From Herbidospora sakaeratensis (lineage in GTDB: Bacteria; Actinomycetota; Actinomycetes; Streptosporangiales; Streptosporangiaceae): DNA of 64,000 bases. This document shows, piece after piece, positions 8,174 to 16,372 of this stretch (position 1 is its first letter; each line of letters begins with the position of its first letter). The stretch is from positions 182,559 to 246,558 of the forward strand of contig NZ_BBXC01000018.1 in assembly GCF_001570525.1 (NCBI RefSeq), written 5' to 3'. Below the pieces are notes generated by a model that was not told the origin of the DNA, did not search any database, and saw only the letters and a list, made by a program, of their open reading frames with translations. Both the position numbers and the translations under genes were made by a program.

Positions 8174-8878
8174 ATGACTCAGCGCAAGAGCAGGGCAGAC
8201 CGGCGGGTCGAGCTGATCGACGCGGCCAGGCGCGCGATGATCCAGCACGGTGCCGAGGGCGTCCATCTGAACCAGATCGCAGAAGAGGCGGGTCTCACGT
8301 CGGGTGCGGTGCTCTACCACTACCCCGATCTGCGCGACCTGCTGATCGAGGCCCACCACGCCGGCATGGAGCGCTTCTACGAGCAGCGGGTCAAGAAGAT
8401 CAGCGGCATCGCCGACCCGGCCCAGAAGCTCATCACCACGATCCGCTCGGGCCTGCCCGAAGGGCCCGACGACGCGGGCGTGCGCCTGCTGTGCGAGCTC
8501 GGCGGCGCGGCCGGCCGCAACCGCGTCTACGGCACCCTGCTGACCACGCTGTACGACCGCCAGGTGGCGATGTACCAGACCATCCTGGAGATCGGCGCCG
8601 CCCAGGGTGTCTTCAAGCTGGCCGGCGACTCGGAGCAGATCGCCCGCAACCTGGTCGCCCTCGAAGACGCCTACGGCTACCGCATCATCGCCCGCCACCA
8701 CTCGATCGGCCCCGACGAGGCCGTCGGCCTCATCCTCGACTTCGCCCGCATGTCGACCGGCCACCCGCTCAAGGAGACCCCGGCGGCCCGCCAGAAGACG
8801 ACCCGAACCCCCCGCCCCAGGAACGGCGGCCCGGCCCGGGGCGCCACCACGACCCCGCCCCAGCAGGACGCCTCCTGA
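8174..8878 (+). CDS. TetR-family transcriptional regulator
   Basis: This 234-aa protein has an N-terminal TetR helix-turn-helix (residues about 10-56: RRVELIDAARRAMIQHG, then LNQIAEEAGLTSGAVLYHYPD). A helical ligand domain reaches residue ~200, followed by a low-complexity basic Pro/Arg tail (TPRPRNGGPARG). It is divergent from the amine oxidase operon, with a perfect palindrome between them. The likely role is controlling that operon in response to an amine or aldehyde; it may also sense substrates brought in by the PotBCA importer encoded convergently downstream. The ATG at 8174 follows a G-rich stretch. Confidence 0.85.
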   Translation: MTQRKSRADRRVELIDAARRAMIQHGAEGVHLNQIAEEAGLTSGAVLYHYPDLRDLLIEAHHAGMERFYEQRVKKISGIADPAQKLITTIRSGLPEGPDDAGVRLLCELGGAAGRNRVYGTLLTTLYDRQVAMYQTILEIGAAQGVFKLAGDSEQIARNLVALEDAYGYRIIARHHSIGPDEAVGLILDFARMSTGHPLKETPAARQKTTRTPRPRNGGPARGATTTPPQQDAS

Positions 8879-9183
8879 AAGCCGCCTACCCGGGCGTCGC
8901 GCGACGGTGCGACCACGGCCAGACCCCGCATGCGGCCGTAGCCGGAGCAGGGCCCTGGGAGGCGGCCCGAAACGCCGCGGAACGCAACCAAAGCGCGATG
9001 CGGGCACTGAAGCGCCGCCGCCGAGCCGCAGGGTGCGCCTGATCGCCACGCTGATCGCGGCGCCTGCCGGCAGCGGCTCGCACCAGCTGCCCGGCACGCC
9101 GCGCAGGTCGTCGCACTGCCGGAAAACAGCCCGCCGCGTCCCGGAATGACCGGAACGCGGCGGTGGTGGATCTGAAGCCGTCG
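8879..9183. other. 305-bp intergenic region between convergent genes
   Basis: No convincing gene was seen. The region is GC-rich and ends in a strong stem-loop at 9131-9163, listed separately. Open frames crossing it are extensions of frames antisense to the neighbouring genes. Confidence 0.6.
9131..9163. terminator. Bidirectional stem-loop terminator
   Basis: The left arm CCGCCGCGTCCCGG (9131-9144) pairs with CCGGAACGCGGCGG (9150-9163) around the loop AATGA, with one mismatch. It lies between the convergent tetR and potA ends. A U-run is absent, as is common in actinomycetes. Confidence 0.75.
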
Positions 9184-10218
9184 TCAGTTCGCGATGAGGA
9201 CCGCGTCCTCCGGGCGCCACGTGACGCCCACGACGGTCCCCGGGGTGATGCGGGCCGAGCCCTGCGTCGCCGCCAGGACCTTGCGGCCGAGGCCGGTGAC
9301 CTCGACCGCGATGTGCGACACGCCGCCGTAGAAGCTGACGTCGACGACCACGCCCTGCACCATGCCGGGGGTCGGCTCGGTCAGCCTGACCCGTTCCGGG
9401 CGGATCGCCAGCGCCGCCGAGCCGTCGGCCGTGGTCGCCTTCGACGGCAGCGGGCCGAGGCCCTCGGCCGAGAAGACGCCGCCGCGGATCGCGCCCGTGA
9501 ACAGGTTGTTCGCGCCGATGAAGTCGGCCACGAAGTAGGTGCGCGGGCGGTCGTAGAGGGTCACGGGGGCGTCGACCTGCTCGACCCGGCCCTGGTCCAT
9601 GACCGCGATGCGGTCGGCCAGCGACATGGCCTCCTCCTGGTCGTGGGTGACCACGACGAAGGTGATGCCGACCTCGTGCTGGAGGCGCTTGAGTTCGAGC
9701 TGCATCTCGGCGCGGACCTTCTTGTCCAGGGCCGAGAGGGGCTCGTCCAGGAGCAGCAGGCGGGGGCGCTTGACGATGGCGCGGGCCAGCGCCACGCGCT
9801 GCTGCTGGCCGCCGGACAGCTGCGCCGGACGCCGGTTCGCCATCGGCTCCAGGCCGACCTTCTCCAGCACCTCGCCCACCCGGGCCTTGATCTCGGCCCG
9901 GGGGAGGTTCTCGCGCTCCAGCCCGTAGGCGACGTTCTTGGCCACCGTCATGTGCGGGAACAGCGCGTACGACTGGAACATCAGGTTGACCGGCCGCTTG
10001 TGCGGGGCCAGTTTGAGCAGGTCGGCGCCGTCGAGGCGGACTCCCCCGTGGTCGGGCGTCTCGAATCCGGCCAGGATGCGCAGCAGCGTCGTCTTGCCGC
10101 AGCCCGACGGGCCGAGCAGGGCGAAGAACTCCCCCTGCTGGATGTCGATCGAGACGTCCGAGAGGGCCGTGACGTTCCCGAACCTCCGGGATACCCCCTC
10201 GATGGAAAGCAGTGTCAT
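9184..10218 (-). CDS. potA: Spermidine/putrescine ABC transporter ATP-binding protein (PotA)
   Basis: A 344-aa ABC ATPase. Walker A is GPSGCGKT (36-43), followed by the Q-loop MFQSYALFPH, signature LSGGQQQR, Walker B LLLLDEPLSALD and H-switch VVTHDQEEA. The C-terminal TOBE domain (about 240-344) includes AIRPERVRL. This layout is that of PotA/FbpC-type importers. Its ATG overlaps the PotC stop by 4 bp (ATGA), and it is last in the potB-potC-potA operon. It would drive polyamine uptake; the pairing with amine oxidase and aldehyde dehydrogenase genes next door supports a polyamine or related amine substrate. Confidence 0.9.
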   Translation of the reverse strand: MTLLSIEGVSRRFGNVTALSDVSIDIQQGEFFALLGPSGCGKTTLLRILAGFETPDHGGVRLDGADLLKLAPHKRPVNLMFQSYALFPHMTVAKNVAYGLERENLPRAEIKARVGEVLEKVGLEPMANRRPAQLSGGQQQRVALARAIVKRPRLLLLDEPLSALDKKVRAEMQLELKRLQHEVGITFVVVTHDQEEAMSLADRIAVMDQGRVEQVDAPVTLYDRPRTYFVADFIGANNLFTGAIRGGVFSAEGLGPLPSKATTADGSAALAIRPERVRLTEPTPGMVQGVVVDVSFYGGVSHIAVEVTGLGRKVLAATQGSARITPGTVVGVTWRPEDAVLIAN

Positions 10219-10994
10219 TTGAGGGACTCCGTGATTCGGGTCATGCGCTGGACGGCGAGCACCGCGACGACGCTGACGGTCAGCAGGAGGGTGGCCAGGG
10301 CGTTGATGTCGGGGGTCACGCCGAACCTGACCATCGAGTAGATGACGATGGGCAGCGTCGGGTCGGTCGGGCCGGCCGAGAAGAAGGCCAGCACGAACTC
10401 GTCGAGCGAGAACGTGAACGCCAGCAGGGCGCCGGCCGCGATGCCGGGGGCCAGGCCGGGCAGGGTGATGCGGAAGAACGTCTGCAGCGGGCTCGCGCCG
10501 AGGTCGGTCGAGGCCTCTTCGAGCGAGGTGTCCATCGAGGCCAGCCGCACCCTGACGACCACCGCGACCAGCGGGATGCCGAAGGTCAGGTGGGCCAGCA
10601 GGATCGACGTCAGCCCCAGCGTGAAGTCGATCGCGGTGTAGAAGATGAGCAGGCCGATGGCCAGCATCAGCTCGGGCAGGATGGCCGGCATCGTGGCGAT
10701 GGCCTCGATCACCTTCGAGCGGGTGTGCCGGGCCAGGCCGACGGCGAGGAGCGTGCCGACGACCGTCGAGACCACGCAGGTGCCGACCGCGACGATGAGG
10801 GTGTTGCCGAGCCCCTGGAGGATGGTCTCGTCGCCCGCGAGCTTGCCGTACCAGTCGAGGCTGAAGCCCTCGAAGATGTACGGGTTGTCGCCCGCGTTGA
10901 ACGACATGAAGACCACGACCGCGATGGGCACGTAGAAGAACAGGTAGACCAGCCACAGGGGCAGGAAGACGAGACGCGACGACTTCTTACGCAC
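10215..10994 (-). CDS. potC: Polyamine ABC transporter permease PotC
   Basis: A 259-aa permease with about six membrane helices, beginning with LVFLPLWLVYLFFYVPIAVV. The EAA loop is EEASTDLGASPLQTFFRITLP (core EEASTDLGA), and the next helix contains FTFSLDEFVLAFF, a strongly PotC-like pattern. The start overlaps the end of potB by 8 bp and its stop overlaps the potA start, so the three genes are one translationally coupled operon. Confidence 0.9.
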   Translation of the reverse strand: MRKKSSRLVFLPLWLVYLFFYVPIAVVVFMSFNAGDNPYIFEGFSLDWYGKLAGDETILQGLGNTLIVAVGTCVVSTVVGTLLAVGLARHTRSKVIEAIATMPAILPELMLAIGLLIFYTAIDFTLGLTSILLAHLTFGIPLVAVVVRVRLASMDTSLEEASTDLGASPLQTFFRITLPGLAPGIAAGALLAFTFSLDEFVLAFFSAGPTDPTLPIVIYSMVRFGVTPDINALATLLLTVSVVAVLAVQRMTRITESLK

Positions 10995-11841
10995 TTCTCG
11001 TCCTCCGCGAGACGACCGCCTGGGCCAGCAGCAGCACCACCGTGACCACGACCATGACCAGCGCGATCGTGGCGCCGAAGGGCCAGTCGCGGGCCTTGAG
11101 GAACTGGTCGCGGATCAGGTTGCCCACCATGATCGCCTTTCCGCCGCCGAGGATCTCCGGCACGACGAAGTTCCCGAAACTGGGCACGAACACGAGCACG
11201 GCCCCGATCAGCGCGGACGGCAGCGTCAACGGCAGCGTGACGCTGAAGAACGTGCGGACCGGAGAGGCGCCCAGGTTGGCGCTGGCCTCCCGCAGGCGCG
11301 GGTCGAGCCGCTCGACCGCCGAGTAGATCGGCAGGATCATGAGCGACAGGTAGCCGTAGAGCAGGCCGACGACCACGGTGCCCCGGTTGTAGAGCAGTTC
11401 GAGCGGTTTGTCGATCAGGCCGATGCCGGTGAGCGCCTCGTTGACCAGGCCCGGACCACTGAGCAGGATCGTCCAGGCGTACATCCGGATCAGGAAGTTC
11501 GTCCAGAACGGCAACATGACGGCCAGCAGCGCGATCGTCTTCCACTTCGGCGGAAGCTGCGCGATGGCGTATGCCGTCGGATAGCCGATCAGCAGTGCCA
11601 GCACCGTCACCAGGCCCGCGACGACCAGGCTGTCCTGGATCACGTTCAGGTAGAGCGGCTGGAACAGCCTGCTGAAGTTGGCGGTGGTGAACTCGTAGAC
11701 CACTCCACCGAAACGACCGCGCTGGAAGAACATGGTGCTGAGCATGAGCAGCATCGGCACCACGGCCAGCAGCGTCAACATGATCAGCCCAGGTCCGAGG
11801 AAGATCAACCGCGCGAGGTTCGAACCTCGCCCACGCGACAT
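10987..11841 (-). CDS. potB: Polyamine ABC transporter permease PotB
   Basis: A 284-aa permease. The first helix is LIFLGPGLIMLTLLAVVPML, and a central FWTNFLIRMYAW motif is typical of PotB-type proteins. The EAA loop is LREASANLGASPVRTFF, followed by FVPSFGNFVVPEILGG. It heads the potB-potC-potA operon. No substrate-binding protein gene precedes or follows it: upstream lies only a 122-bp gap and then a divergent gene. An orphan PotD-like lipoprotein about 37 kb away (48959-50107) is a possible partner. Confidence 0.9.
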   Translation of the reverse strand: MSRGRGSNLARLIFLGPGLIMLTLLAVVPMLLMLSTMFFQRGRFGGVVYEFTTANFSRLFQPLYLNVIQDSLVVAGLVTVLALLIGYPTAYAIAQLPPKWKTIALLAVMLPFWTNFLIRMYAWTILLSGPGLVNEALTGIGLIDKPLELLYNRGTVVVGLLYGYLSLMILPIYSAVERLDPRLREASANLGASPVRTFFSVTLPLTLPSALIGAVLVFVPSFGNFVVPEILGGGKAIMVGNLIRDQFLKARDWPFGATIALVMVVVTVVLLLAQAVVSRRTRSA

Positions 11842-11963
11842 ACCGGGCCCCCCTTCTGATGTTTGGCGAGTGTTGCAGGAGACATCAAATTAGACAAGAC
11901 TGTGCCGCGCGGGGTGAGCTCTGAGTTTGTGTTTCCAGTTGAACCGACATTCAGGAGAGCGCG

Positions 11964-13052
11964 GTGGAGTCCGCAGACTGGGCGTTGCCGGGGAACGTCG
12001 TCCTGCGCCTCGGCGAGGAGCTTGAGGCGGGTCCCGGGGTGACCGAGCAGGTCCTCCGGAACCTGGGCGCCGCACCGGCGCCCTTCGCGGTGCGCGAGAT
12101 GCGCCCGCTGCCGGGCTTCCCGGCGGGAGAACGCGCGATCACCGTCGACCAGACCCACCGGTCGGTGGTCGTGGGCGAGAAGGTGATCGTGAAGTGGTTC
12201 CCCCATCCGTCGGAGGGCCCGCATCCCGGCTTGGAGATGCTGACCCACCTGGCCGAGGCGGGGTTCACGCGCACGGCGGAGCCGTACGCGGCGATCTTCT
12301 GCGGGGCGGCGCTGGCCGGGCTGGCCACGGCGTACCTGCCGGGGGCCCGCGACGGCTGGGAGTGGTGCGCCGAGGAGGCCGCCGCCGGGCGGACCGCCTT
12401 CGCGGCGGAGATCGGCGTCCTGGCGGCCGATCTCCACCTGGCGATGGCGACGCCGTCGGAGGTCGTCGCCGAGCCGGTGCGTCTCATGCCGGCCACCGAC
12501 GGCTGGTCGGCGCGGGCCGCGCGGGCGCTCGACGAGGCGCTGGCGCTGACGACCGACGAGACCGACGCGGCCTGGCTGGCCGACCACGTCGCCGACCTGC
12601 GGCGCGAGCTCGCGCCGTTGCAGGTGGCCGGCGAGACGCAGGTGATGCGCGTCCACGGTGATCTGCACGTGGGCCAGATCCTCGAATGGGAGGGGGGCTT
12701 CTCGCTGATCGACTTCGACGGCAACCCGACCGTGCCGGACGCGTCGCCCTACCAGCCGGCCGCCCGCGACCTGGCCCAGCTCGTGATCAGCGTCGAGAAC
12801 GCCGGGCAGGTCGCGATCAAACGGCGCGGCGCCGACCCCCAGGCGATCTCGGCCTGGGTGTGGGGGGCGCGCGAGGGGCTGGAGCAGGCGTACACGAGAC
12901 GGCTTGAGGAGGCCGGGCGGGCCGACCTGCTCGACCGTTCGCTGCTGCGGCCGTTCGAGGCCGAGCAGTTGTGCCGGGAGCTCATCTACGCGGGCCGGTT
13001 CCTGGAGCGCTGGCGCTACGCCCCCATGGGCGTGCTGCGGACCTGGTTCTGA
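11964..13052 (+). CDS. Phosphotransferase, putative glucosamine kinase
   Basis: A 362-aa protein of the aminoglycoside-phosphotransferase/maltokinase fold. VIVKWF supplies an ATP-contacting Lys77, the catalytic motif is VHGDLHVGQI (His231-Asp233), and the metal-binding motif is LIDFDGNP (Asp250/Asp252). The length, the N-terminal cap (about 1-85) and the adjacent SIS-domain gene 12 bp downstream match the actinobacterial glucosamine kinase family, which phosphorylates GlcN to GlcN-6-P. Maltokinase is less likely because no glycogen/trehalose genes are nearby. The GTG start has AGGAGAG 5 bp upstream. If correct, the product GlcN-6-P is the DasR effector, linking it to the das genes at 1-4.5 kb. 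Confidence 0.65.
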   Translation: MESADWALPGNVVLRLGEELEAGPGVTEQVLRNLGAAPAPFAVREMRPLPGFPAGERAITVDQTHRSVVVGEKVIVKWFPHPSEGPHPGLEMLTHLAEAGFTRTAEPYAAIFCGAALAGLATAYLPGARDGWEWCAEEAAAGRTAFAAEIGVLAADLHLAMATPSEVVAEPVRLMPATDGWSARAARALDEALALTTDETDAAWLADHVADLRRELAPLQVAGETQVMRVHGDLHVGQILEWEGGFSLIDFDGNPTVPDASPYQPAARDLAQLVISVENAGQVAIKRRGADPQAISAWVWGAREGLEQAYTRRLEEAGRADLLDRSLLRPFEAEQLCRELIYAGRFLERWRYAPMGVLRTWF

Positions 13053-13064
13053 GAGGCTGCTGAG

Positions 13065-14006
13065 ATGGACGCCGGAAAGTTCCTCGACGACCTGCTGAGG
13101 AAGCCCGAGTCGCTCGATCGGCTGGCCGCCGCGCTCGACGCGGGCGGCCTGTTCGACGGCGTGCCCGAAGCCGCGCGGCGGGTGCTGTTCCTGGGCATGG
13201 GCAGTTCCCGGTACGCCGCGCGCGTCGCCGCCCTGCGCCTGCGCGCCCTCGGGGTCGACGCCGCCGCCGACTACGCCTCGGCGGGCCTGGGCTACCCGCC
13301 CGACCCGGCGACCCTGGTCGTGGCCATCTCCGCCACCGGGGGCAGCCGCGAGACCCTCGACGCGGTCGCCCGCCACCGGGGCGGGTCGTTCGTGGCCGCG
13401 CTCACCAACAAGGAGGGCTCGCCGATCACCGAGGGCGCCGACCACGTCATCCCGATGCTGGCCGGACCGGAGGAGGGCGGGGTGGCGTGCCGGACCTTCC
13501 AGCACACCCTCGCCCTGCTGCTCGCCCTGAGCGACCGCGGCATGGACGGCTCTCTGGTCAGACGGGCCGCCGAGGCCACGCAGGACCTGCTCGACCGGCG
13601 CGGCGACTGGCTGCCGGGGGTCATGGAACTGCTCGACGGCCCCCACGGCGTCTACACGATCGCCCCGGCCGAGCGCCTGTCGTCGGCCGACCAGTCGGCG
13701 CTGATGGTGCGCGAGGGGCCGCGCCGCCAGGCCACCGCCTGCGAGACCGGCGACTGGGCCCATGTCGACGTCTACCTCACCAAGACCTACGACTACCGCG
13801 CCCTGCTGTTCCCCGGCTCGCCCTACGACGGGCAGGCGATGGAGTGGGTCAGGGAACGGGGTTCCACGGTCGTCACCGTCGGCGGCGAGGTCGCCGGGCA
13901 GGCCGGGAGCGTGCGTTACCGGCATGACGACGATCCCGGCGTCGCGCTCCTCACGGAGACGCTCGTGGCCGAGCTGGTCGCCGCGTCGTGGTGGGCGCAC
14001 GGGTAG
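13065..14006 (+). CDS. SIS-domain sugar-phosphate isomerase/deaminase-like protein
   Basis: This 313-aa protein has two SIS domains, one at residues about 35-130 (VLFLGMGSSRYAARVAALRL, VVAISATGGSRETLDAV) and one at about 165-300 (GVYTIAPAERLSSADQSALM). The layout is that of the isomerase half of GlmS, without the glutaminase domain. It is 12 bp downstream of the putative glucosamine kinase. Known family roles are GlcN-6-P deaminase/isomerase (AgaS/FrlB-like), so it could convert the kinase product to fructose-6-P plus ammonia. The exact reaction cannot be read from the sequence. Confidence 0.75.
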   Translation: MDAGKFLDDLLRKPESLDRLAAALDAGGLFDGVPEAARRVLFLGMGSSRYAARVAALRLRALGVDAAADYASAGLGYPPDPATLVVAISATGGSRETLDAVARHRGGSFVAALTNKEGSPITEGADHVIPMLAGPEEGGVACRTFQHTLALLLALSDRGMDGSLVRRAAEATQDLLDRRGDWLPGVMELLDGPHGVYTIAPAERLSSADQSALMVREGPRRQATACETGDWAHVDVYLTKTYDYRALLFPGSPYDGQAMEWVRERGSTVVTVGGEVAGQAGSVRYRHDDDPGVALLTETLVAELVAASWWAHG

Positions 14007-14080
14007 GAAAGCTACCGGTGTTCCGGCTCCGCCCGGACCCTAAGTGGCTCAATAGTGACATTCCACACCAATTCATAGAG

Positions 14081-14116
14081 GCCCACCGGGGCGGGGCGCG
14101 ATCCGTCCCGGTGGGC
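14081..14116 (+). terminator. Stem-loop terminator after the kinase/SIS operon
   Basis: GCCCACCGGG (14081-14090) and CCCGGTGGGC (14107-14116) form a perfect 10-bp stem with a GC-rich 16-nt loop. It is 75 bp downstream of the SIS gene. Confidence 0.75.
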
Positions 14117-14205
14117 ACAAATCACGCTAATCCCGCACGATTTCCCACTCAAGTGCCAGGTGCGGTGATCCGATATTTCGCCATACCGGTGAGTCTGTTG
14201 CGGTT

Positions 14206-14211
14206 TAGGAT
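14206..14211 (+). promoter_or_regulatory. -10 element TAGGAT, leaderless promoter
   Basis: TAGGAT ends 7 bases before the GTG start at 14218, the spacing expected if transcription starts on the start codon. There is no ribosome site. A convincing -35 was not seen. Confidence 0.55.
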
Positions 14212-14217
14212 CGCGGC

Positions 14218-15036
14218 GTGACCCTCGAAAAGGCACCCCCCGGCGTCGACCCTCTCACGCCGAGTGTGGCCCGGATGTACGACTACTTCCTCGGCGGCAA
14301 GGACCATTTCGCCGTCGACCGCGAGGCCGCGGAGGCGATCAACGCCATCTCGCCCGACGCGAAGGAACTGGCCCGGGCCAACCGCGAGTTCCTGGGCCGC
14401 GCCGTCCGCCACCTGATCGACCGGGGGGTGCGCCAGTTCCTCGACATCGGGGCGGGCCTGCCCACCCGCGACAACGTCCACGAGGTGGCCCTCCGGCACG
14501 CGCCCGACTGCAAGGTCGTGTACGTCGACAACGACCCCATGGTGCTGGTCCACGCCCGTGCGATCCTGGCCGAAGACCCCGGCGTCATCGTGGCCGAGGG
14601 CGACCTGCGCGAGCCCGCCTGGATCCTCGGCGACCCCGACGTGCGGGCCCACCTCGACTTCTCCCAGCCGGTCGCGGTCCTGATGGTCGCGGTGCTGCAC
14701 TTCGTCCCCGACGACGAGGAGGTCCGGCGGCACGTCGCCGGCTTCCGCGACGCCCTGGCCCCCGGCAGCCACCTGGTGATCTCCCACATGAGCCCCGGCG
14801 AGGCGGTCGGCGACGACCTGGCGGCCGGCCGGGAGATCTACGCGAAGAGCTCGGCCGGCGGCCTGGCCTTCCGGACCCACGACGAGGTGCTGGCGCTGTT
14901 CGACGGCTTCACCCTCGACGAGCCGGGGCTGGTCGAGATCGCCGACTGGCGTCCCGACGACCCGGTCGCCCGCGAGCTGACGACGGCGTCGAGCGGGGCG
15001 GTCGGGCTCGCCGGAGTGGGCCGGTTGGATAGCTAA
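14218..15036 (+). CDS. SAM-dependent methyltransferase, DUF574 family
   Basis: A 272-aa protein of the actinobacterial S-adenosyl methyltransferase family (PF04672). The N-terminal signature is SVARMYDYFLGGKDHF. The Rossmann SAM site is FLDIGAGLPT (about residue 80), with the acidic end of strand 2 at VVYVDNDPMV and motif IV at VAVLMVAVLHFVP. Members occur in many copies in filamentous actinomycetes, and their targets are mostly unknown. The MerR gene begins 10 bp downstream with its own promoter overlapping this stop codon. No partner that would define a substrate is adjacent. Confidence 0.85.
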   Translation: MTLEKAPPGVDPLTPSVARMYDYFLGGKDHFAVDREAAEAINAISPDAKELARANREFLGRAVRHLIDRGVRQFLDIGAGLPTRDNVHEVALRHAPDCKVVYVDNDPMVLVHARAILAEDPGVIVAEGDLREPAWILGDPDVRAHLDFSQPVAVLMVAVLHFVPDDEEVRRHVAGFRDALAPGSHLVISHMSPGEAVGDDLAAGREIYAKSSAGGLAFRTHDEVLALFDGFTLDEPGLVEIADWRPDDPVARELTTASSGAVGLAGVGRLDS

Positions 15037-15043
15037 GATATCC
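15027..15043 (+). promoter_or_regulatory. Leaderless merR promoter with inverted repeat
   Basis: GGATA (15027-15031) and TATCC (15039-15043) flank the -10 sequence TAAGAT (15035-15040), which ends 7 bases before the GTG at 15047. The repeat overlaps the -10 and the stop codon of the preceding methyltransferase gene, so it is a plausible autoregulatory operator. Confidence 0.5.
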
Positions 15044-15046
15044 AGC

Positions 15047-15694
15047 GTGCGGATCTCCCAGCTCAGCGAAGCGACCGGCGTGCCCATCCCGACCATCAAG
15101 TACTACCAGCGGGAAGGGCTCCTACCGCCGGGCGAACAGGCCTCCGCGACCCGTTCGGTGTACGGCGCCCCGCACGTGCGGCGGCTCCGCCTGATCAGAG
15201 CCCTGCTCGAAGTGGGCAAACTGCCCATCTCCTCGATCAGGGCCGTGATCGAGGCGGTGGAGGACGAGTCGAAGGGCGTGCACGAGATGCTCGGCACCGC
15301 CCACTACGCGTTGTCGCCAAAGACCGAACCCGAGGACACCGAGGAGTGGGCCGACGCCCGCGCCATGGTCGACGAACTCATCCGCGAACGCGGCTGGCGG
15401 GTCGAACCCTCGGCCCCCGGCCGCGACGAGCTCGCCCAGACCATCGTCACCCTCCGCCGCCTCGACCAGCGGGTCACCCTGCCCGACCTGCGCCCCTACG
15501 CCGCCGCGGTCGGCGGGCTGGTGCGCGACCACGAGATGTCGCGCATCCCGTTCGACGGCCCCCGCGAGACGGCCGTCGAGGCCCACGTGATCGGGACCGT
15601 GCTCTACGGCCGGGTCCTGGACGTGGTGCGCCGCCTGGCCGAGGAGTCGGAGTCGGCCCGGCTACTCGCAGATGCCGACGGGCTGCCGAAGTAG
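15047..15694 (+). CDS. MerR-family transcriptional regulator
   Basis: A 215-aa regulator. The MerR winged helix occupies residues 1-70 (MRISQLSEATGVPIPTIKYY, then REGLLPPG, HVRRLRLIRALLEVGKLPI). A coiled linker and a helical C-terminal domain (about 75-215) follow. The C-terminal domain has no cysteine cluster, so metal sensing is unlikely; the all-helical tail resembles TetR-C-like sensor domains found in actinomycete MerR proteins. It overlaps the convergent ThuA-like gene by 33 bp. Its target may be itself or the upstream methyltransferase gene. Confidence 0.85.
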   Translation: MRISQLSEATGVPIPTIKYYQREGLLPPGEQASATRSVYGAPHVRRLRLIRALLEVGKLPISSIRAVIEAVEDESKGVHEMLGTAHYALSPKTEPEDTEEWADARAMVDELIRERGWRVEPSAPGRDELAQTIVTLRRLDQRVTLPDLRPYAAAVGGLVRDHEMSRIPFDGPRETAVEAHVIGTVLYGRVLDVVRRLAEESESARLLADADGLPK

Positions 15695-16336
15695 CCACTG
15701 GGCCGCACGGCAGAGCAGCGTGCGGTGGACCGGCGAGTCGTAGGACCGGGTGTCGTGCCCGAGGGCGTCGTACACCAGACGACCCCTCCTGACGTTCCGC
15801 GCCCAGAGCACCGGCTGCCCCAGCGCGGTGGCCAGCGGCGTGACGTCGGGCAGCACGTCGAGGTCGCTGTAGACCTCGTCGACGACGTCGAAGTCGCGCA
15901 GCCCGTCGGTGATGACGTGGTCGCGGTTGACGTGGACGGTGGTCCAGCCGATCGGCGGATGGTGCGACTTGCCCCACTTCCACGAGGCGCCCAGCACGCG
16001 CGGCCAGCCCTGCCAGTCGTCGAAGCAGATGGACGCGGTGTGCATGGCCAGCACGCCGCCGCCCTTGTTCAGGTGGTCGAGCAGCACCGCGCGGGCGTCG
16101 GCGCTGAGCGGGAGGTGCCACTGGTCGCGCTGGTCCTCGAAGTGACCACGCTGGTTCTTCCACCGCATCGCGTTGATGGTGATCAGGTCGACCTGCGGGG
16201 GTTCCGACAGGGCGCCCGCGATGTCGTCGGTGATCTCCGACTCGACGCCCGCTTCGAGGAGGACCTCGGCCAGGGTGCGTGACGTGGCCGCGAAGTCGTG
16301 GGCCACACCTCCGGAAAGAATGAGATTTCGCGCCAT
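15662..16336 (-). CDS. ThuA-like domain protein
   Basis: A 224-aa protein with the ThuA/type 1 glutamine-amidotransferase-like fold: LILSGGVAHDF at the N-terminus, GGGVLAMHTASICF in the middle (the position where amidotransferases carry the nucleophile Cys is occupied by HTASICF), WKWGKSHHPPIG, and the C-terminal RLVYDALGHDTRSYD. ThuA-family proteins act in sugar use in proteobacteria, but the reaction is not firmly established. The divergent NACHT gene starts only 37 bp away, so promoters must overlap. Confidence 0.75.
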   Translation of the reverse strand: MARNLILSGGVAHDFAATSRTLAEVLLEAGVESEITDDIAGALSEPPQVDLITINAMRWKNQRGHFEDQRDQWHLPLSADARAVLLDHLNKGGGVLAMHTASICFDDWQGWPRVLGASWKWGKSHHPPIGWTTVHVNRDHVITDGLRDFDVVDEVYSDLDVLPDVTPLATALGQPVLWARNVRRGRLVYDALGHDTRSYDSPVHRTLLCRAAQWLLRQPVGICE

Positions 16337-16360
16337 GCCCGCAACTGCATCACACGTCCC

Positions 16361-16366
16361 TAGGAT
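16361..16366 (+). promoter_or_regulatory. -10 element TAGGAT, leaderless promoter of the NACHT gene
   Basis: TAGGAT ends 7 bases before the ATG at 16373, with no ribosome site between. It lies in the 36-bp gap to the divergent ThuA-like gene. Confidence 0.5.
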
Positions 16367-16372
16367 CGGGGA

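Noticed and set aside
11857..11887. TGATGT ... ACATCA inverted arms upstream of potB
   Set aside because: The 6-bp arms with a 19-bp spacer are too short and wide to count as an operator; they could occur by chance.
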